A DNA stretch of 41,681 nt from Pseudomonadota bacterium (GTDB lineage Bacteria; SAR324; NAC60-12): contig SHAT01000014.1 of the NCBI GenBank assembly GCA_004213175.1, positions 1 to 41,681 of the forward strand. Direction: 5' to 3'. Of the stretch, positions 18,285 through 26,361 are shown in pieces. The position numbers were made by a program, and so were the translations under genes. A model generated the notes under the pieces. It saw only the letters and a list, made by a program, of their open reading frames with translations. It had not been told where the DNA came from and ran no database searches. Position 1 is the stretch's first letter, and every line of letters starts with the position of its first letter.

Positions 18285-19628
18285 TCATGTTTGCGATAAT
18301 TTCCTGTGAATCGATATTGCAGCCTGCTTACCATCTTCCACTGCCTGAACAGTTAAATCTTCTCCAGAATTAATACAGTCACCCCCGGCCCAGACCCCTG
18401 GTAGAGTGGTCTCATATTTTGCATTAACAGCAAATTTTCCAGCCCTTGTTTTTGGCATTTCATCATCCGAATCCAAACTATTGTCCAGTGTTTGGCCGAT
18501 GGCTTTGAAAACTACATCTACTTCCATACTTCTAACTTCTCCTGTTACACTTAGTTTCCCTTCATGATTCAATTCCGTACATTCAAACTCAATTCCGCTA
18601 ACGTGTCCATTTTCGGACTTTAATTTTTTTGGTGATAGCCAGTGTTTTACTTGGACGCCGTTTGTTTGCGCGAACTCCTGCTCTTTCCAGGTTGCATTCA
18701 TTTGTTCAGGACCACGCCTATATACCATCGTGACATCTTCAGCTCCTAGTTTTTTGGACTCAACCGCAATGTCAATAGCGGTACTTCCACCTCCGATAAC
18801 CACTACACGCCGCCCGACTGATAATTCTGCGAGATTTTCGGATTGACGCAGTTCTGCAATAGTTTCTATTGCATCGTAAACACCAGCTATTTCTTCATTT
18901 TCCAAACCAAGTGAATTTGCATCTCCTAAACCGACACTTAAAAAGACAGCGTCAAATTGTTTGCGAAGATTATCCAGTTTCACATCGTGCCCCAATTTTT
19001 GATTTGTACGGACTTCTATCCCGCCTATTTTTAAAATATAATCTACCTCTAGTTGTGCAAAATCATTTACTGTTTTATATGGAGCAATACCGTACTCATT
19101 TAGACCACTTAATTTTTCACGCGCTTCAAAGACAACGGCCTGATGACCAAGTACCGCAAGACGGTGTGCACATGAAAGACCTGCCGGGCCACCCCCAACA
19201 ACAGCTATTTTTTTCCCACTTGATTCAGCTCTTTCAAAAAATGTCTCCCCGCTTTCTATAAAACTGTCAGTCGCATAACGCTGCAGTTCACCAATACGAA
19301 CAGGCTGATGATCCTGAGTTTCTCTTACACATGCTCCCTCACAAAGAGTTTCTGTCGGACAAACACGGGCACACATTCCACCCATTATGTTTTGTGAAAG
19401 AATGTCTTTCGCCGAACCTTTCAGGTTTCCTGTAGATATTTTTCTGATAAAACTCGGAATATCTATAGATGTGGGACACGCTTCAATGCACGGAGCATCA
19501 TAACAAAAATAACACCGGTTTGCTTCAACCAAAGCATTTCCCGGCTCTAGGGGTGGATGAGAATCAGAAAAATTTAAATCTAATCGTTCCTGCGACAAGC
19601 GCCCGTTGCGAACGTCAATAGTAGTCAT
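18285..19628 (-). CDS. preT: NAD-dependent dihydropyrimidine dehydrogenase, flavin subunit PreT
   Basis: Takes electrons from NADH and passes them through FAD and Fe-S clusters to PreA. The 447-residue protein corresponds to the N-terminal half of eukaryotic dihydropyrimidine dehydrogenase and to the glutamate synthase small-subunit family. Cys pairs for two [4Fe-4S] clusters are at C39, C42, C47, C51 and C86, C90, C96, C100. An FAD motif, VVGGGPAGLSCAH, lies at about 143-155 and the NAD(P)H motif VVIGGGSTAIDIA at about 276-288. The start follows GAGGA at normal spacing. It lies between the beta-ureidopropionase and PreA genes in the operon. Confidence 0.93.
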   Translation of the reverse strand: MTTIDVRNGRLSQERLDLNFSDSHPPLEPGNALVEANRCYFCYDAPCIEACPTSIDIPSFIRKISTGNLKGSAKDILSQNIMGGMCARVCPTETLCEGACVRETQDHQPVRIGELQRYATDSFIESGETFFERAESSGKKIAVVGGGPAGLSCAHRLAVLGHQAVVFEAREKLSGLNEYGIAPYKTVNDFAQLEVDYILKIGGIEVRTNQKLGHDVKLDNLRKQFDAVFLSVGLGDANSLGLENEEIAGVYDAIETIAELRQSENLAELSVGRRVVVIGGGSTAIDIAVESKKLGAEDVTMVYRRGPEQMNATWKEQEFAQTNGVQVKHWLSPKKLKSENGHVSGIEFECTELNHEGKLSVTGEVRSMEVDVVFKAIGQTLDNSLDSDDEMPKTRAGKFAVNAKYETTLPGVWAGGDCINSGEDLTVQAVEDGKQAAISIHRKLSQT

Positions 19629-19687
19629 ATTTAATCCTCAGTATTTTTGGCTAAAAAATTATATCAAATCACAGCCTGCCAAAACAA

Positions 19688-20551
19688 TTATTGCAGTAAA
19701 GTTATATCTCCATAGGTTTCTGGACGGCGATCCCGGTAGAACTGCCAAAGGTTTCGAATCTCCCGGACAGCATCCATATCCATTTCATGCACCAGCAAAC
19801 TGTCACTGTGATCGTCAAGCTGTGCTTCAATTTTTCCGCGAGGGTTTACTATATAGCTAGATCCGTAAAAGGTACCGATACTCCAAGGCTCTTCTGAACC
19901 AACTCTGTTAATTGCTCCAATGTAACAACCGTTAGCTGCTGCTGAGGCTGGTTGTTCCAGCTCCCATAAATACTGGGAAAGACCTGCGACAGTGGCGGAA
20001 GGATTGACAATATATTCAGCTCCATTTAATGCAAGTGCACGCCAGCCTTCTGGAAAATGGCGATCATAACAAATATACACACCAAGTTTACAGTACGCAG
20101 TTTCAAAAACTGGAAAACCTAAATTCCCAGGCTTGAAGAAGAATTTCTCATAAAATCCAGCAACCTGAGGTATGTGAGTTTTGCGATATTTTCCCAGATA
20201 TTTACCATCTGCGTCAATCACTGCCGCTGTGTTGTAATATACACCAGTCATTTCTTCTTCATAAATTGGAACAACCATCACCATGTTATACTTCTTGGCG
20301 TATTCCTGCATAAGCTTAGTTGTTGGACCCTCAGGTATCTTTTCGACAGCAGCATACCACTTTGCATCCTGGCTGGGACAAAAATAAGGTTGGGTGAAAA
20401 CCTCCTGCATGCAAAGTACCTGCACACCTTTTTCACCTGCTTCTTCAATGTAGGGAATATGAGCTTCTATCATTTTTTTGGTAATTTCTTCAGGAGCCAT
20501 CGACGTATCTCCCTTGAGTGCCATTTGAATTAACCCGCTACGTACTTTCAT
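19688..20551 (-). CDS. pydC: Beta-ureidopropionase (N-carbamoyl-beta-alanine amidohydrolase), nitrilase family
   Basis: Hydrolyses N-carbamoyl-beta-alanine to beta-alanine, CO2 and ammonia, the last step of the reductive pathway. The 287-residue protein has the nitrilase-superfamily triad Glu50 (VLCMQEVF), Lys124 (KYRKTHIPQ) and Cys161 (YICYDRHFPEGWR). The last motif is characteristic of beta-ureidopropionase and N-carbamoylputrescine amidase; operon context decides for the former. It is the first gene of the operon, with a strong ribosome binding site (AAGGAGAA) and a well-formed promoter about 95-130 bases upstream. Confidence 0.92.
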   Translation of the reverse strand: MKVRSGLIQMALKGDTSMAPEEITKKMIEAHIPYIEEAGEKGVQVLCMQEVFTQPYFCPSQDAKWYAAVEKIPEGPTTKLMQEYAKKYNMVMVVPIYEEEMTGVYYNTAAVIDADGKYLGKYRKTHIPQVAGFYEKFFFKPGNLGFPVFETAYCKLGVYICYDRHFPEGWRALALNGAEYIVNPSATVAGLSQYLWELEQPASAAANGCYIGAINRVGSEEPWSIGTFYGSSYIVNPRGKIEAQLDDHSDSLLVHEMDMDAVREIRNLWQFYRDRRPETYGDITLLQ

Positions 20552-20649
20552 TTATTCTCCTTTAATAAATCTTTTTTGCTATCATACCTGTAAGCTAAAA
20601 GCATATTTGACACATGCATATATATAGCGTTATTTTTTTGAGTATGGGA

Positions 20650-20678
20650 ATTGTAAGGGTAGAATTTAAGTTCGTCAA
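20650..20678 (-). promoter_or_regulatory. Sigma70 promoter of the pyrimidine operon
   Basis: Minus strand: -35 TTGACG (20673-20678), exactly 17 bases, -10 TACAAT (20650-20655); each box matches consensus in five of six positions. Transcription would start near 20643, giving a leader of about 90 bases before pydC. It is the best promoter-like sequence in the window. Confidence 0.6.
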
Positions 20679-20718
20679 GACTTTTTAAAATTTTTGATTG
20701 CAAAATCAGTCTTGCAAG
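20676..20718. promoter_or_regulatory. Inverted repeat between pydC and ctaB, overlapping the pydC -35 box
   Basis: CAAGAC (20676-20681) and GTCTTG (20709-20714) form inverted arms 33 bases apart; the right arm is also part of the palindrome CTTGCAAG (20711-20718). Between them lies TGATT-GCAA-AATCA (20695-20708). TTTAAAATTTT occurs at 20684 and again at 20724. The left arm lies on the -35 of the pyrimidine promoter, so a repressor site for pydC is the natural reading; whether it also affects ctaB is open. Confidence 0.4.
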
Positions 20719-20744
20719 CCGTATTTAAAATTTTGAATATTAAC

Positions 20745-20773
20745 TTGTCATCAAAATTGTTATGTGTTACTTT
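20745..20773 (+). promoter_or_regulatory. Possible promoter of the ctaB-cox cluster
   Basis: TTGTCA (20745-20750), 17 bases, TACTTT (20768-20773) with an extended TG at 20765-20766. The -10 is a weak match. Transcription would start near 20780, about 40 bases before the ctaB ATG. Confidence 0.35.
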
Positions 20774-20818
20774 TTCAAAAAAAAATTAACCAAAAACAAA
20801 TAATTTAACCAGCGAATA

Positions 20819-21724
20819 ATGAGTGAAAAAGCTCTTAGTGCCGGTGATTCTCCGTATATCACATCTAGTAAAATAAGAAATTATATTACTTTAACAAAAC
20901 CACGATTGCTTTACAGCGTTCTCTTTAGTGCCGTTCTTGGTTTTGTCCTGCCACAATATAGTGCAATTAATGTTATTCCTTTGTTTTATTTGTTGTTAGG
21001 AACCGGGCTGACAGGTGGAGGTGCACATGCACTCAATCAATGGATGGAGCAGGTACCTGACTCAAAGATGAACCGGACAAAGGGACGCCCTTTACCGATG
21101 GGACGGCTATCTAGAAATGAAGCTCTGCTTTTTGGGGTAATTATTTCCATCACCGGTATAACAACTTTGTGGCTGGCTCTCAATGCACTTACAGCTGCAC
21201 TTGGTTTAATAACTCTTATTTCATACATTCTCGTTTATACCCCTCTCAAACAAAAAACAATCGCTAACACCTGGTTTGGAGGAATAACTGGTGCATTACC
21301 TCCCGTTATGGGTTGGACTGCTGCACGCGGTCAATTGGACTGGGAGGTAGTGCCCATTTTTGCTTTACTATATTTTTGGCAACTTCCGCATTTTTTTGCC
21401 ATAGCTTGGATGTATCGAGATGACTATCAAAAAAGCGGGTTCAAGATGCTCTCACTGGTTGATCAAACAGGAAAAAGAACCGCAATACAAATGCTCCTCA
21501 ACGCCATTTTGATGATTGCCTCAAGCCTAGCAGTATTCATGATCGGTCAAGGAGGTCTCTTTTATCTAACAGGTGCAATTTTTCTCGGTTTAGGATATAT
21601 TGGAGTAATTACTTTATTTTTCAGCGAAAGTAGTATAGAAAATGCACGAAAGGTTTTTCTTTCTTCAATTATTTATTTACCCGTTCTGATTACTATTATA
21701 ATTCTGGAACAATTTTTTTATTAA
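20819..21724 (+). CDS. ctaB: Protoheme IX farnesyltransferase (heme O synthase)
   Basis: Inner-membrane prenyltransferase of 301 residues with about nine helices. It attaches farnesyl diphosphate to heme B to make heme O, the precursor of heme A. The prenyl-diphosphate loop is visible as Asn73, Glu77, Asp81 and the MNRTKGRPLPMGRLS stretch, and the second conserved loop as YTPLKQKTIANTWFGGITGALPP. It leads the aa3 oxidase cluster, whose heme A it serves; CtaA, the next enzyme of the route, is at 27942-28934 on the other strand. No clear ribosome binding site is seen. Confidence 0.95.
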   Translation: MSEKALSAGDSPYITSSKIRNYITLTKPRLLYSVLFSAVLGFVLPQYSAINVIPLFYLLLGTGLTGGGAHALNQWMEQVPDSKMNRTKGRPLPMGRLSRNEALLFGVIISITGITTLWLALNALTAALGLITLISYILVYTPLKQKTIANTWFGGITGALPPVMGWTAARGQLDWEVVPIFALLYFWQLPHFFAIAWMYRDDYQKSGFKMLSLVDQTGKRTAIQMLLNAILMIASSLAVFMIGQGGLFYLTGAIFLGLGYIGVITLFFSESSIENARKVFLSSIIYLPVLITIIILEQFFY

Positions 21725-21754
21725 TCAAACAAAATTTCTTTTTTTTGGAGGTCT

Positions 21755-21862
21755 ATGGAAGAAGATGATTCTGATGTAATGGTGAAGAAGGTTTTTTATG
21801 TCATTCTCGGTGGATGTATTTTGTTTATGGCAGGTGCATACGTTTTTGCTTTTAATGCCTGA
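21755..21862 (+). CDS. 35-residue single-helix membrane protein in the cox cluster
   Basis: A small ORF preceded by GGAGG (21747-21751) a few bases before the ATG. The protein starts with an acidic segment MEEDDSD, then two Lys and one hydrophobic helix (about residues 13-34) containing a single Cys. It lies 30 bases after ctaB and 76 before coxB, on the same strand. I do not recognise it by name. Its size and topology resemble tiny accessory subunits of heme-copper oxidases (for example CcoQ-like or aa3 subunit IV-like peptides), so a structural or assembly subunit of the oxidase is a reasonable guess. Confidence 0.65.
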   Translation: MEEDDSDVMVKKVFYVILGGCILFMAGAYVFAFNA

Positions 21863-21938
21863 AAAAAATATTTCTTATAATACTTTTTACACACTAATCG
21901 CTTAAGAGCGAACAACGAAATTGCACTAAAAAATTAAG

Positions 21939-22718
21939 ATGATTGAATATTTTGTACAAAGCGCATCCTCTTTTGCAGGTGATATAGACAACCTTTTCCT
22001 TGTGATCACATTAATCATCGGGTTCTGGTTTTTTTTGACATTCGGCGCACTTGTATATTTTATTATACGATTCCGCAGGAAAGATGGGGTGAAGGCCAAA
22101 TACATTGCTGGAGAAAAGCACAGCGAAACAAAGTGGACGCACTATCCTCACTATGCGGTGATTGCAATGGATGTTGTCATAATAGCTGTAAACATACTTG
22201 TTTGGGTCGAAATTAAACAAACTCTTCCTCCAAGAGACAATTTAGTAAGAGTCATAGGACAGCAATGGACTTGGTCTTTCATACATGCTGGGCCCGATGG
22301 TGAGCTTGACACACCAGATGATGTGGCAACAGCAAATGACCTTCATTTAAAACTTGGAGAGACCTACCATTTCGAACTGCAGTCTCGTGACGTCCTACAC
22401 AACTTTTCTGTTCCGGCTTTTCGATTGAGACAGGATGCTGTACCAGGTAGGACAATCAGTGGCTGGTTTAAACCTACCAAAACAGGCACATTTGATTTAC
22501 AGTGCGCAGAAATGTGTGGATATGGTCATGGAATCATGGGGGCAGCTGTAACAGTCCATTCTAAAGAAAGTTATGAAAATACTATGGCTCAAATACGAAA
22601 AGGCACCTATGAGAGTCATTATCAAAAACGTAGGGGAACTAAAACAGGTCTGCCATCTAAGACATCCTATGTCGAAGATAAGGATTCCTTTGCTACACTT
22701 CTAGCCAGTATTTTTTAG
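21939..22718 (+). CDS. coxB: Cytochrome c oxidase subunit II, aa3 type
   Basis: A 259-residue subunit II. Two N-terminal helices (about 20-44 and 72-92) anchor a periplasmic cupredoxin domain. The CuA ligands are His154 (VLHNFSVP), Cys189, Glu191, Cys193, His197 and Met200. The aromatic electron-entry region is GQQWTWSF (107-114). The chain ends about 50 residues after CuA without a CXXCH motif, so this is an aa3 rather than a caa3 enzyme, taking electrons from a separate cytochrome c. There is no obvious signal peptide. It is followed 27 bases later by coxA. Confidence 0.95.
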   Translation: MIEYFVQSASSFAGDIDNLFLVITLIIGFWFFLTFGALVYFIIRFRRKDGVKAKYIAGEKHSETKWTHYPHYAVIAMDVVIIAVNILVWVEIKQTLPPRDNLVRVIGQQWTWSFIHAGPDGELDTPDDVATANDLHLKLGETYHFELQSRDVLHNFSVPAFRLRQDAVPGRTISGWFKPTKTGTFDLQCAEMCGYGHGIMGAAVTVHSKESYENTMAQIRKGTYESHYQKRRGTKTGLPSKTSYVEDKDSFATLLASIF

Positions 22719-22745
22719 TCAATTATATAATTTAAGAGGAAAACA

Positions 22746-24455
22746 ATGAGCCAAGCTACTGCTGCTGTAAAGAAAGATTCTCAAGCAGAACATCATGAAG
22801 AATTAAGTTTTTTATACAAATATATACTTCCTGTTGATCATAAAATCATCGGTATGCAGTACATATTCACCGGGTTGATTATGGCGATTATTGGAGGATA
22901 TTTTTCATATGCATTCCGGATGCAACTAGCCTTTCCTGGAGAAGTAGTGCCTCTCTATGGTCTGGTTGGACCCGGAGAATACAATATGCTTATAACCAAT
23001 CATGGAACCATAATGATCTTCTGGGTGGCAATGCCTGTGCTCATAGCCGGTTTCGGTAATTATCTGATCCCATTGATGATTGGATGTGATGATATGGTTT
23101 TCCCGAGATTGAATCGTTTATCGTATCAAATTTTTTTGGTCAGCGCACTTGTGTTGATCGCATCCTTCTTCGTCACTGGAGGAGGTTTTGGAGGGGCATG
23201 GACATCTTATCCTCCACTTTCTAGTAATGCTGAATACAGTCTTACCGATTGGGGTGCTTCTTTATGGATTCTTGCTGTAGCGCTGGAATTTGTTTCATTT
23301 TTGCTTGGTGGAATCAATTTTATTACAACAACAATGAACGCTAGAGCGCCGGGTATGAAAATGATGGATATCCCAATTGCAGTTTGGTTTATAGTGATTG
23401 CTGTAATTTTGTTTATGGCATCCGTAGGACCGCTCATAGCCGGTGCCGTAATGCTATTCATGGACCAGAGACTAGGCACCTCATTTTTCTTACCTTCAGG
23501 TGGAGGAGATCCACTCCTCTGGCAACACCTGTTCTGGTTTTTCGGGCACCCTGAGGTTTATGTAGTGCTTCTTCCAACTATGGGAATTGTTGCAGATGTA
23601 ATCACGGTTTTCTCACGCAAAAAATTATTTGGATATAGAACAGTACTTTATACTGCGTTTGCTACAGGGGGGTTATCCTTCGTTGTTTGGGCGCATCACC
23701 AATTTATCGCAGGTATCGATCCACGAGTGGCTAATGTTTTTGTAGTTACAACTGTTTTGATTTCAATTCCTCTTGCAGAAATGATGTTCAGTTATATTGC
23801 TACACTCTATGGAGGTTCAATTGAATTAAAAACACCTATGCTCTGGGCTTTAGGCTTTTTGGCTGCTTTTTTGATTGGAGGTGTTACAGGTATTTACCTA
23901 GGAGCAAGTGCTTTAGACATATATTTTCATGACTCATATTTTGTTCTCGCACACTTCCATTACACTTTTTTCCCAATAACGATAATCGGCATGTTTGCCG
24001 CACTAACTTTCTGGTTTCCAAAAATGTTTGGACGAATGATGAATGAGACTCTTGGTAAAATTCACTTTTGGGGAACATTCATTCCTTTTAACTGCATTTT
24101 TCTACCACTATTCTTTTTGGGTTTAGCGGGCCAAAACAGACGAGTATATAATTTTCAATTATATCCTGATTTAGCAACCCAGGACTTACAGAACATCCGT
24201 ATTTTTGCAACATTAAGTCTGGTCGTCATGTTGATATTTCAACTGGTATTCATATATAATTTTTTCGTAAGTATGTTTAAAGGAGAAAAGGCTCCAAATA
24301 ATCCCTGGAATGCAAATACGTTGGAGTGGAGTATACCTTCTCCTCCACCTCACGGTAATTTCAAGACTCTTCCCACAGTCTACCGCGGGGCATATGAATA
24401 CAGCGTACCAGGGCGAGAATTGGATTACTGGCCGCAAAATGAAGCTCCCAAGTAA
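22746..24455 (+). CDS. coxA: Cytochrome c oxidase subunit I, A-type
   Basis: Catalytic subunit of 569 residues with 12 helices. All redox ligands are present: His86 (NHGTIM) and His405 for heme a, His403 for heme a3, His268, His317 and His318 for CuB, and Tyr272 of HPEVY, the His-Tyr cross-link partner. Glu270 in HPEVY marks the A1 type, in which it belongs to the D proton channel; GCDDMVFPRLN (113-123) carries the channel-entry Asp. This normal active site contrasts with the altered one at 4938-6449. The start follows AAGAGGAAAAC. Confidence 0.97.
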   Translation: MSQATAAVKKDSQAEHHEELSFLYKYILPVDHKIIGMQYIFTGLIMAIIGGYFSYAFRMQLAFPGEVVPLYGLVGPGEYNMLITNHGTIMIFWVAMPVLIAGFGNYLIPLMIGCDDMVFPRLNRLSYQIFLVSALVLIASFFVTGGGFGGAWTSYPPLSSNAEYSLTDWGASLWILAVALEFVSFLLGGINFITTTMNARAPGMKMMDIPIAVWFIVIAVILFMASVGPLIAGAVMLFMDQRLGTSFFLPSGGGDPLLWQHLFWFFGHPEVYVVLLPTMGIVADVITVFSRKKLFGYRTVLYTAFATGGLSFVVWAHHQFIAGIDPRVANVFVVTTVLISIPLAEMMFSYIATLYGGSIELKTPMLWALGFLAAFLIGGVTGIYLGASALDIYFHDSYFVLAHFHYTFFPITIIGMFAALTFWFPKMFGRMMNETLGKIHFWGTFIPFNCIFLPLFFLGLAGQNRRVYNFQLYPDLATQDLQNIRIFATLSLVVMLIFQLVFIYNFFVSMFKGEKAPNNPWNANTLEWSIPSPPPHGNFKTLPTVYRGAYEYSVPGRELDYWPQNEAPK

Positions 24456-24526
24456 AAAATAGAAGTTTCACATTAAAACAAGTACGAATGGTGATCTTGT
24501 TAATCAATTAATAAAAAAAGGTATAA

Positions 24527-25108
24527 ATGTCAATGCACGGACCAATTGCAACACACCGCAGAGCTACAGGAATTCCTACAGGACGGTTAGCAGTCTGGTG
24601 GTTGCTAGCTTCAGAAATTTTTATTTTTGGTGGTTTAGTAACCTGCTTTTTGCTCTTCAAACTAAACGGTAGCCCAGGCTTTGAAGATGCTGCACTAACA
24701 AGCGTTACTGCGGGAGCAATCAACACGTTTGTACTTCTTACTTCTAGCTTAAGCATTGTATTGGCTCATGCGGCAATAGAAAATGGAGATCGCGTAAAAA
24801 CTTTTCGCTATATTTGGTACACGATTGGCGGAGGACTAATATTTTTAGGTATAAAAACCTATGAATATACAGGTAAAATTGTGCATGGTCACGTTATCAC
24901 AGAGAATCTATTCTGGTCTTTCTACTACACAATGACCGGATTACATGCTTTACATGTTATTGGGGGAATGGTCATCATGGCACTTATTTCTTTTGATATC
25001 CGTAAAGGTTACAACTTTCAACGAGTAGAGCTGATTGGTATTTACTGGCACTTTGTTGATCTTGTCTGGATTTTCTTATTTCCACTTTTGTATATCGCAA
25101 ATTTTTAA
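24527..25108 (+). CDS. coxC: Cytochrome c oxidase subunit III, first copy
   Basis: A 193-residue membrane protein with about five helices, the short bacterial form of subunit III. The conserved Glu lies in WWLLASEIFIFGGL near residue 31; the ends MTGLHALHVIGGM and GIYWHFVDLVWIFLFPLLY are the family's most conserved segments. Subunit III stabilises subunit I and the oxygen/proton path. A second subunit III homologue follows two genes later (25464-26090); the two differ in length and in most residues, so this is an old paralogous pair rather than a recent duplication. Confidence 0.92.
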   Translation: MSMHGPIATHRRATGIPTGRLAVWWLLASEIFIFGGLVTCFLLFKLNGSPGFEDAALTSVTAGAINTFVLLTSSLSIVLAHAAIENGDRVKTFRYIWYTIGGGLIFLGIKTYEYTGKIVHGHVITENLFWSFYYTMTGLHALHVIGGMVIMALISFDIRKGYNFQRVELIGIYWHFVDLVWIFLFPLLYIANF

Positions 25109-25137
25109 AATCATAACTTCTTTTAACAGGTCAAATT

Positions 25138-25467
25138 ATGAGTGATGCACACACACATCCCAATTATATAAAAATTTGGTATTGGTTACTTGTTTTATTG
25201 GCAATCAGTGTGGTCGGCCCCATGTTTGAAATTCCAGCGTTAACAATTATAACTGCCTTCGGAATTGCAATAGTTAAATCCTATTTGGTTGCAGCTTATT
25301 TCATGCACCTCAAGTTTGAGAAGGCAATCATCTGGTTCCTACTAACCCTTTCCATTATATTGCTCGGTGTTTTCTTTTTTGGTACTGCACCGGACTTGAT
25401 GATGACAGAAGGAGATCAATGGATAGATTGTATTGCAGACAAATCATGCGTTGAGCAGCGCTTATGA
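25138..25467 (+). CDS. Cytochrome c oxidase subunit IV-type small membrane protein
   Basis: A 109-residue protein with three predicted helices (about 14-31, 35-56, 62-82) and a short soluble tail. The second helix contains KSYLVAAYFMHLKFEK, the hallmark of the bacterial COX4/CyoD-like family. It is a structural subunit of the oxidase. ACAGG precedes the ATG. Its stop overlaps the start of the second subunit III gene by ATGA, so the two are translationally coupled. The fifth-subunit order (II, I, III, IV, III) is seen in several proteobacterial clusters. Confidence 0.88.
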   Translation: MSDAHTHPNYIKIWYWLLVLLAISVVGPMFEIPALTIITAFGIAIVKSYLVAAYFMHLKFEKAIIWFLLTLSIILLGVFFFGTAPDLMMTEGDQWIDCIADKSCVEQRL

Positions 25468-26090
25468 CAACCACTTCCAGTCAGTCAGTACTGTTAGCTA
25501 CTTCAGAATCCTCTCTGCCAAGGCAGCCGAAACGAGCAGAACCTCCTGTCTCAAGCGGTGTTATTGGAATGCTTCTTTTTATGGTCACGGAAGTGATGTT
25601 TTTTGGAGCATTAATAAGCGCATATCTTGTGATCCGTGCCGGCCTAGATGAGTGGCCTCCATGGGGACAACCAAGATTACCTATCGAAACAACTGCAATT
25701 AACACTTTGGTACTCTTAGTCAGTGGTTTTCTGATGAGTTATTCCCGCAATCTGTTTAAGAAAAAAAATATTTCTGAGGGGCGTAAATGGTTTGGATATT
25801 CTATCCTTCTCGGTACTTTCTTTTTTATATCTCAGGGATATGAATGGGCACAGTTGATAAAATTCGGATTGACTGTCTCATCAAGCGTTTACGGAGGTTT
25901 ATTTTATTTAATTATTGGCGCGCACGGATTTCACGTGATAGGAACACTAGCTTTTTTGATATATGCGTGGAATCGTTTGGGCGCACCTGTTAATCCAATC
26001 ACTTCAGAAGAAATTTTTCCTGTTCAACTGTTATGGTATTTCGTAGTTTGTGTTTGGCCGGTTCTTTATGTACTAGTCTATTTAGATTGA
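25464..26090 (+). CDS. Cytochrome c oxidase subunit III family protein, second copy
   Basis: A 208-residue membrane protein of the COX3 family. After a soluble N-terminus of about 30 residues it has GVIGMLLFMVTEVMFFGALISAYLVIR with the conserved Glu, and later GAHGFHVIGTLAFLIYAW and LLWYFVVCVWPVLYVLVY. It begins inside the stop of the subunit IV gene (ATGA). The terminal segment has YFVVCVWP where the first copy has HFVDLVWI. It could be a second subunit of the same complex or an alternative subunit III. Confidence 0.88.
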   Translation: MTTTSSQSVLLATSESSLPRQPKRAEPPVSSGVIGMLLFMVTEVMFFGALISAYLVIRAGLDEWPPWGQPRLPIETTAINTLVLLVSGFLMSYSRNLFKKKNISEGRKWFGYSILLGTFFFISQGYEWAQLIKFGLTVSSSVYGGLFYLIIGAHGFHVIGTLAFLIYAWNRLGAPVNPITSEEIFPVQLLWYFVVCVWPVLYVLVYLD

Positions 26091-26136
26091 TTCTTTGCCC
26101 CTCATTAAAATCACAAATTCTGCATAAATATGTTAT

Positions 26137-26349
26137 ATGGCTCTATTTCTGCAATTCATAATTGTTTTAAGTTTTAGTCTCTTTCCCAGAATTGTAGAGG
26201 CCTGTGCTGTTTGCTTTTCCGGAAAAGAGGAAAGCCTTGAAGCATTTTACCTAACTACAGTATTACTAACTCTGCTTCCGCTTGTTATGCTTTCATTGAT
26301 TGGTTATTGGCTTTATCGACAATACCGAAAAGAAGAAAACGTCTCCTAG
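26137..26349 (+). CDS. 70-residue exported membrane protein with a CxxC motif
   Basis: A small protein that begins with a signal-like hydrophobic segment (residues 1-20), then EACAVCFSGKEESLEAFY with Cys in a C-x2-C arrangement just outside the membrane, then a second helix (about 37-59) and a short basic tail. It follows the second subunit III gene by 46 bases on the same strand and precedes the L,D-transpeptidase by 12. I do not know a name. The exposed Cys pair right at the end of an oxidase cluster suggests a copper- or thiol-handling assembly factor; that is inference. Confidence 0.68.
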   Translation: MALFLQFIIVLSFSLFPRIVEACAVCFSGKEESLEAFYLTTVLLTLLPLVMLSLIGYWLYRQYRKEENVS

Positions 26350-26361
26350 CCTTCAATACTC

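Noticed and set aside
20600-20640. Perfect TTGACA at 20607 as ctaB promoter
   Set aside because: At 16-18 bases downstream the sequence is TTATTT or similar with a poor -10, and it lies more than 170 bases before ctaB.
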